Positions 13,915 through 14,781 of a stretch of 14,781 bases of DNA are shown here, piece after piece. The stretch's first letter is position 1. Every line of letters starts with the position of its first letter. Location of the stretch: NCBI GenBank assembly GCA_009922405.1, contig RFVZ01000039.1, forward strand, positions 1 through 14,781, read 5' to 3'. The notes below the pieces were generated by a model. It was not told the origin of the DNA and ran no database searches. It saw only the letters and a program-made list of their open reading frames with translations. The position numbers were made by a program, and so were the translations under genes. Source of the DNA: Betaproteobacteria bacterium (lineage in GTDB: Bacteria > Pseudomonadota > Gammaproteobacteria > Burkholderiales > Burkholderiaceae_E).

Positions 13915-14781
13915 ATGAATACATCAGCATCAAACCCCACTAAAAAAGCCCGCTTCGAAGGCTCGTCCAGCTACGTCGCAACTGACGATCTGCGGCTCGC
14001 CGTGAATGCGGCCCTCCGACTTTCGCGCCCACTGCTGGTCAAAGGCGAGCCGGGCACCGGCAAAACGATGCTCGCGGAAGAAGTTGCACGCGAACTGGGT
14101 ATGCCGTTGCTGCAATGGCATATCAAATCGACGACTAAGGCGCAGCAGGGCCTCTACGAATACGACGCGGTGTCCCGGCTCCGTGACTCACAGCTCGGTG
14201 ACGAACGCGTAAGAGATATCTCTAACTACATTGTTCGGGGGGTGTTGTGGCAGGCCTTTGAAACGCCCGAGCCAGCGGTGCTCCTGATCGACGAAATCGA
14301 TAAGGCTGACATTGAGTTTCCGAACGATCTGTTGAGGGAACTCGACCGGATGGAGTTTCATGTCTACGAGACCCGGGAGACCATCCGGGCCAGACATCGT
14401 CCGCTCATGATCGTGACTTCGAATAATGAGAAAGAGCTACCCGACGCGTTCTTGCGACGATGCTTTTTTCATTACATCCGTTTCCCGGATCGGGAGACCA
14501 TGCAAGCGATCATTGATGTCCATTACCCAGGACTTAAAAAGACGCTGGTGGCCGCAGCGCTCGACGCCTTTTACCAGTTGCGCGACATCGCCGGTCTCAA
14601 AAAGAAGCCGTCGACGAGCGAACTCCTGGACTGGATCAAGCTCTTGTTGGCAGAAGACATCCCACCCGACTCAGTGAACAAACCAGCGCCCGGCCCCGAT
14701 GGCAAACCGGGTTTGCCGCCGCTGGCTGGGGCCCTCCTCAAGAACGAACAGGATCTGGCGCTCTATGAACGCCTGATGTTC
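13915..14781 (+). CDS. MoxR-family AAA+ ATPase (CoxD-like), 3' truncated by window
   Basis: An AAA+ ATPase of the MoxR group, chaperone-like enzymes that work with von Willebrand-domain partners (CoxE type) in maturing metalloenzymes. The frame is open to the last base, giving 289 codons from the ATG at 13915; an in-frame ATG at 13903 is an alternative. Walker A is GEPGTGKT (44-51), Walker B is LLIDEID (123-129), sensor 1 is IVTSNN (166-171) and an arginine pair sits at 181-182 in AFLRRCF. The segment ending ALLKNEQDLALYERLMF is the family's usual C-terminal region, so only a few residues are probably missing. A VWA/CoxE-type gene would be expected just beyond the window. It diverges from the cytochrome genes with 160 bp between starts. 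Confidence 0.93.
   Translation, partial: MNTSASNPTKKARFEGSSSYVATDDLRLAVNAALRLSRPLLVKGEPGTGKTMLAEEVARELGMPLLQWHIKSTTKAQQGLYEYDAVSRLRDSQLGDERVRDISNYIVRGVLWQAFETPEPAVLLIDEIDKADIEFPNDLLRELDRMEFHVYETRETIRARHRPLMIVTSNNEKELPDAFLRRCFFHYIRFPDRETMQAIIDVHYPGLKKTLVAAALDAFYQLRDIAGLKKKPSTSELLDWIKLLLAEDIPPDSVNKPAPGPDGKPGLPPLAGALLKNEQDLALYERLMF

Overview
The window looks like a chromosomal core segment from a betaproteobacterium, probably Burkholderiales-like. This is inferred from protein character and gene order: yceD-rpmF-plsX, maf next to an RsmI-like methylase, then sppA, Rieske protein, HAD phosphatase and rluC in one run, diverging from rne, with moaA beyond it. Base composition is moderately GC-rich. 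No rRNA, tRNA, CRISPR array, insertion sequence or prophage signature was seen. The species cannot be named from the sequence.

Layout. (1) 62-1907, minus strand: yceD (DUF177), rpmF (L32) and plsX, a ribosome/fatty-acid-phospholipid operon; fabH would be expected next but lies outside if present. (2) 1940-3459, plus strand: maf (YceF type), whose stop overlaps the TTG start of an RsmI-like SAM methyltransferase. (3) 3329-6453, minus strand: rluC, HAD phosphatase, Rieske protein and sppA, tightly packed with overlapping starts and stops. The methylase tail runs 131 bp into the 3' end of sppA from the opposite strand. (4) 6454-6929: a long leader before rne with GC-rich hairpins and an open frame that ends directly at the rne start. 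(5) 6930-9989, plus: rne, a full-length RNase E with an intact catalytic half and a repetitive, arginine-rich disordered tail. (6) 9990-10453: nominally intergenic, but the minus strand carries a 76-codon reading frame with a strong ribosome binding site, a near-consensus promoter and a palindrome at the expected transcription start. This is the best candidate here for an undescribed gene. (7) 10454-11557, plus: moaA, followed by a short overlapping frame that resembles a decayed moeA start. (8) 11742-13754, minus: two small periplasmic cytochromes c and an MFS transporter. (9) 13915 to the end, plus: a MoxR/CoxD-type AAA+ ATPase cut by the window edge a few residues before its likely end.

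Functionally the window mixes translation and RNA housekeeping (L32, YceD, RluC, RNase E, the methylase), envelope and lipid work (PlsX, SppA), nucleotide and metabolite clean-up (Maf, HAD phosphatase), molybdenum cofactor synthesis (MoaA) and electron transfer (Rieske protein, cytochromes c). Most genes are ordinary for the lineage. The unusual signals are in the gaps and gene ends: the hidden minus-strand gene between rne and moaA, the rne leader, the antisense 3' overlap and the moeA-like remnant.
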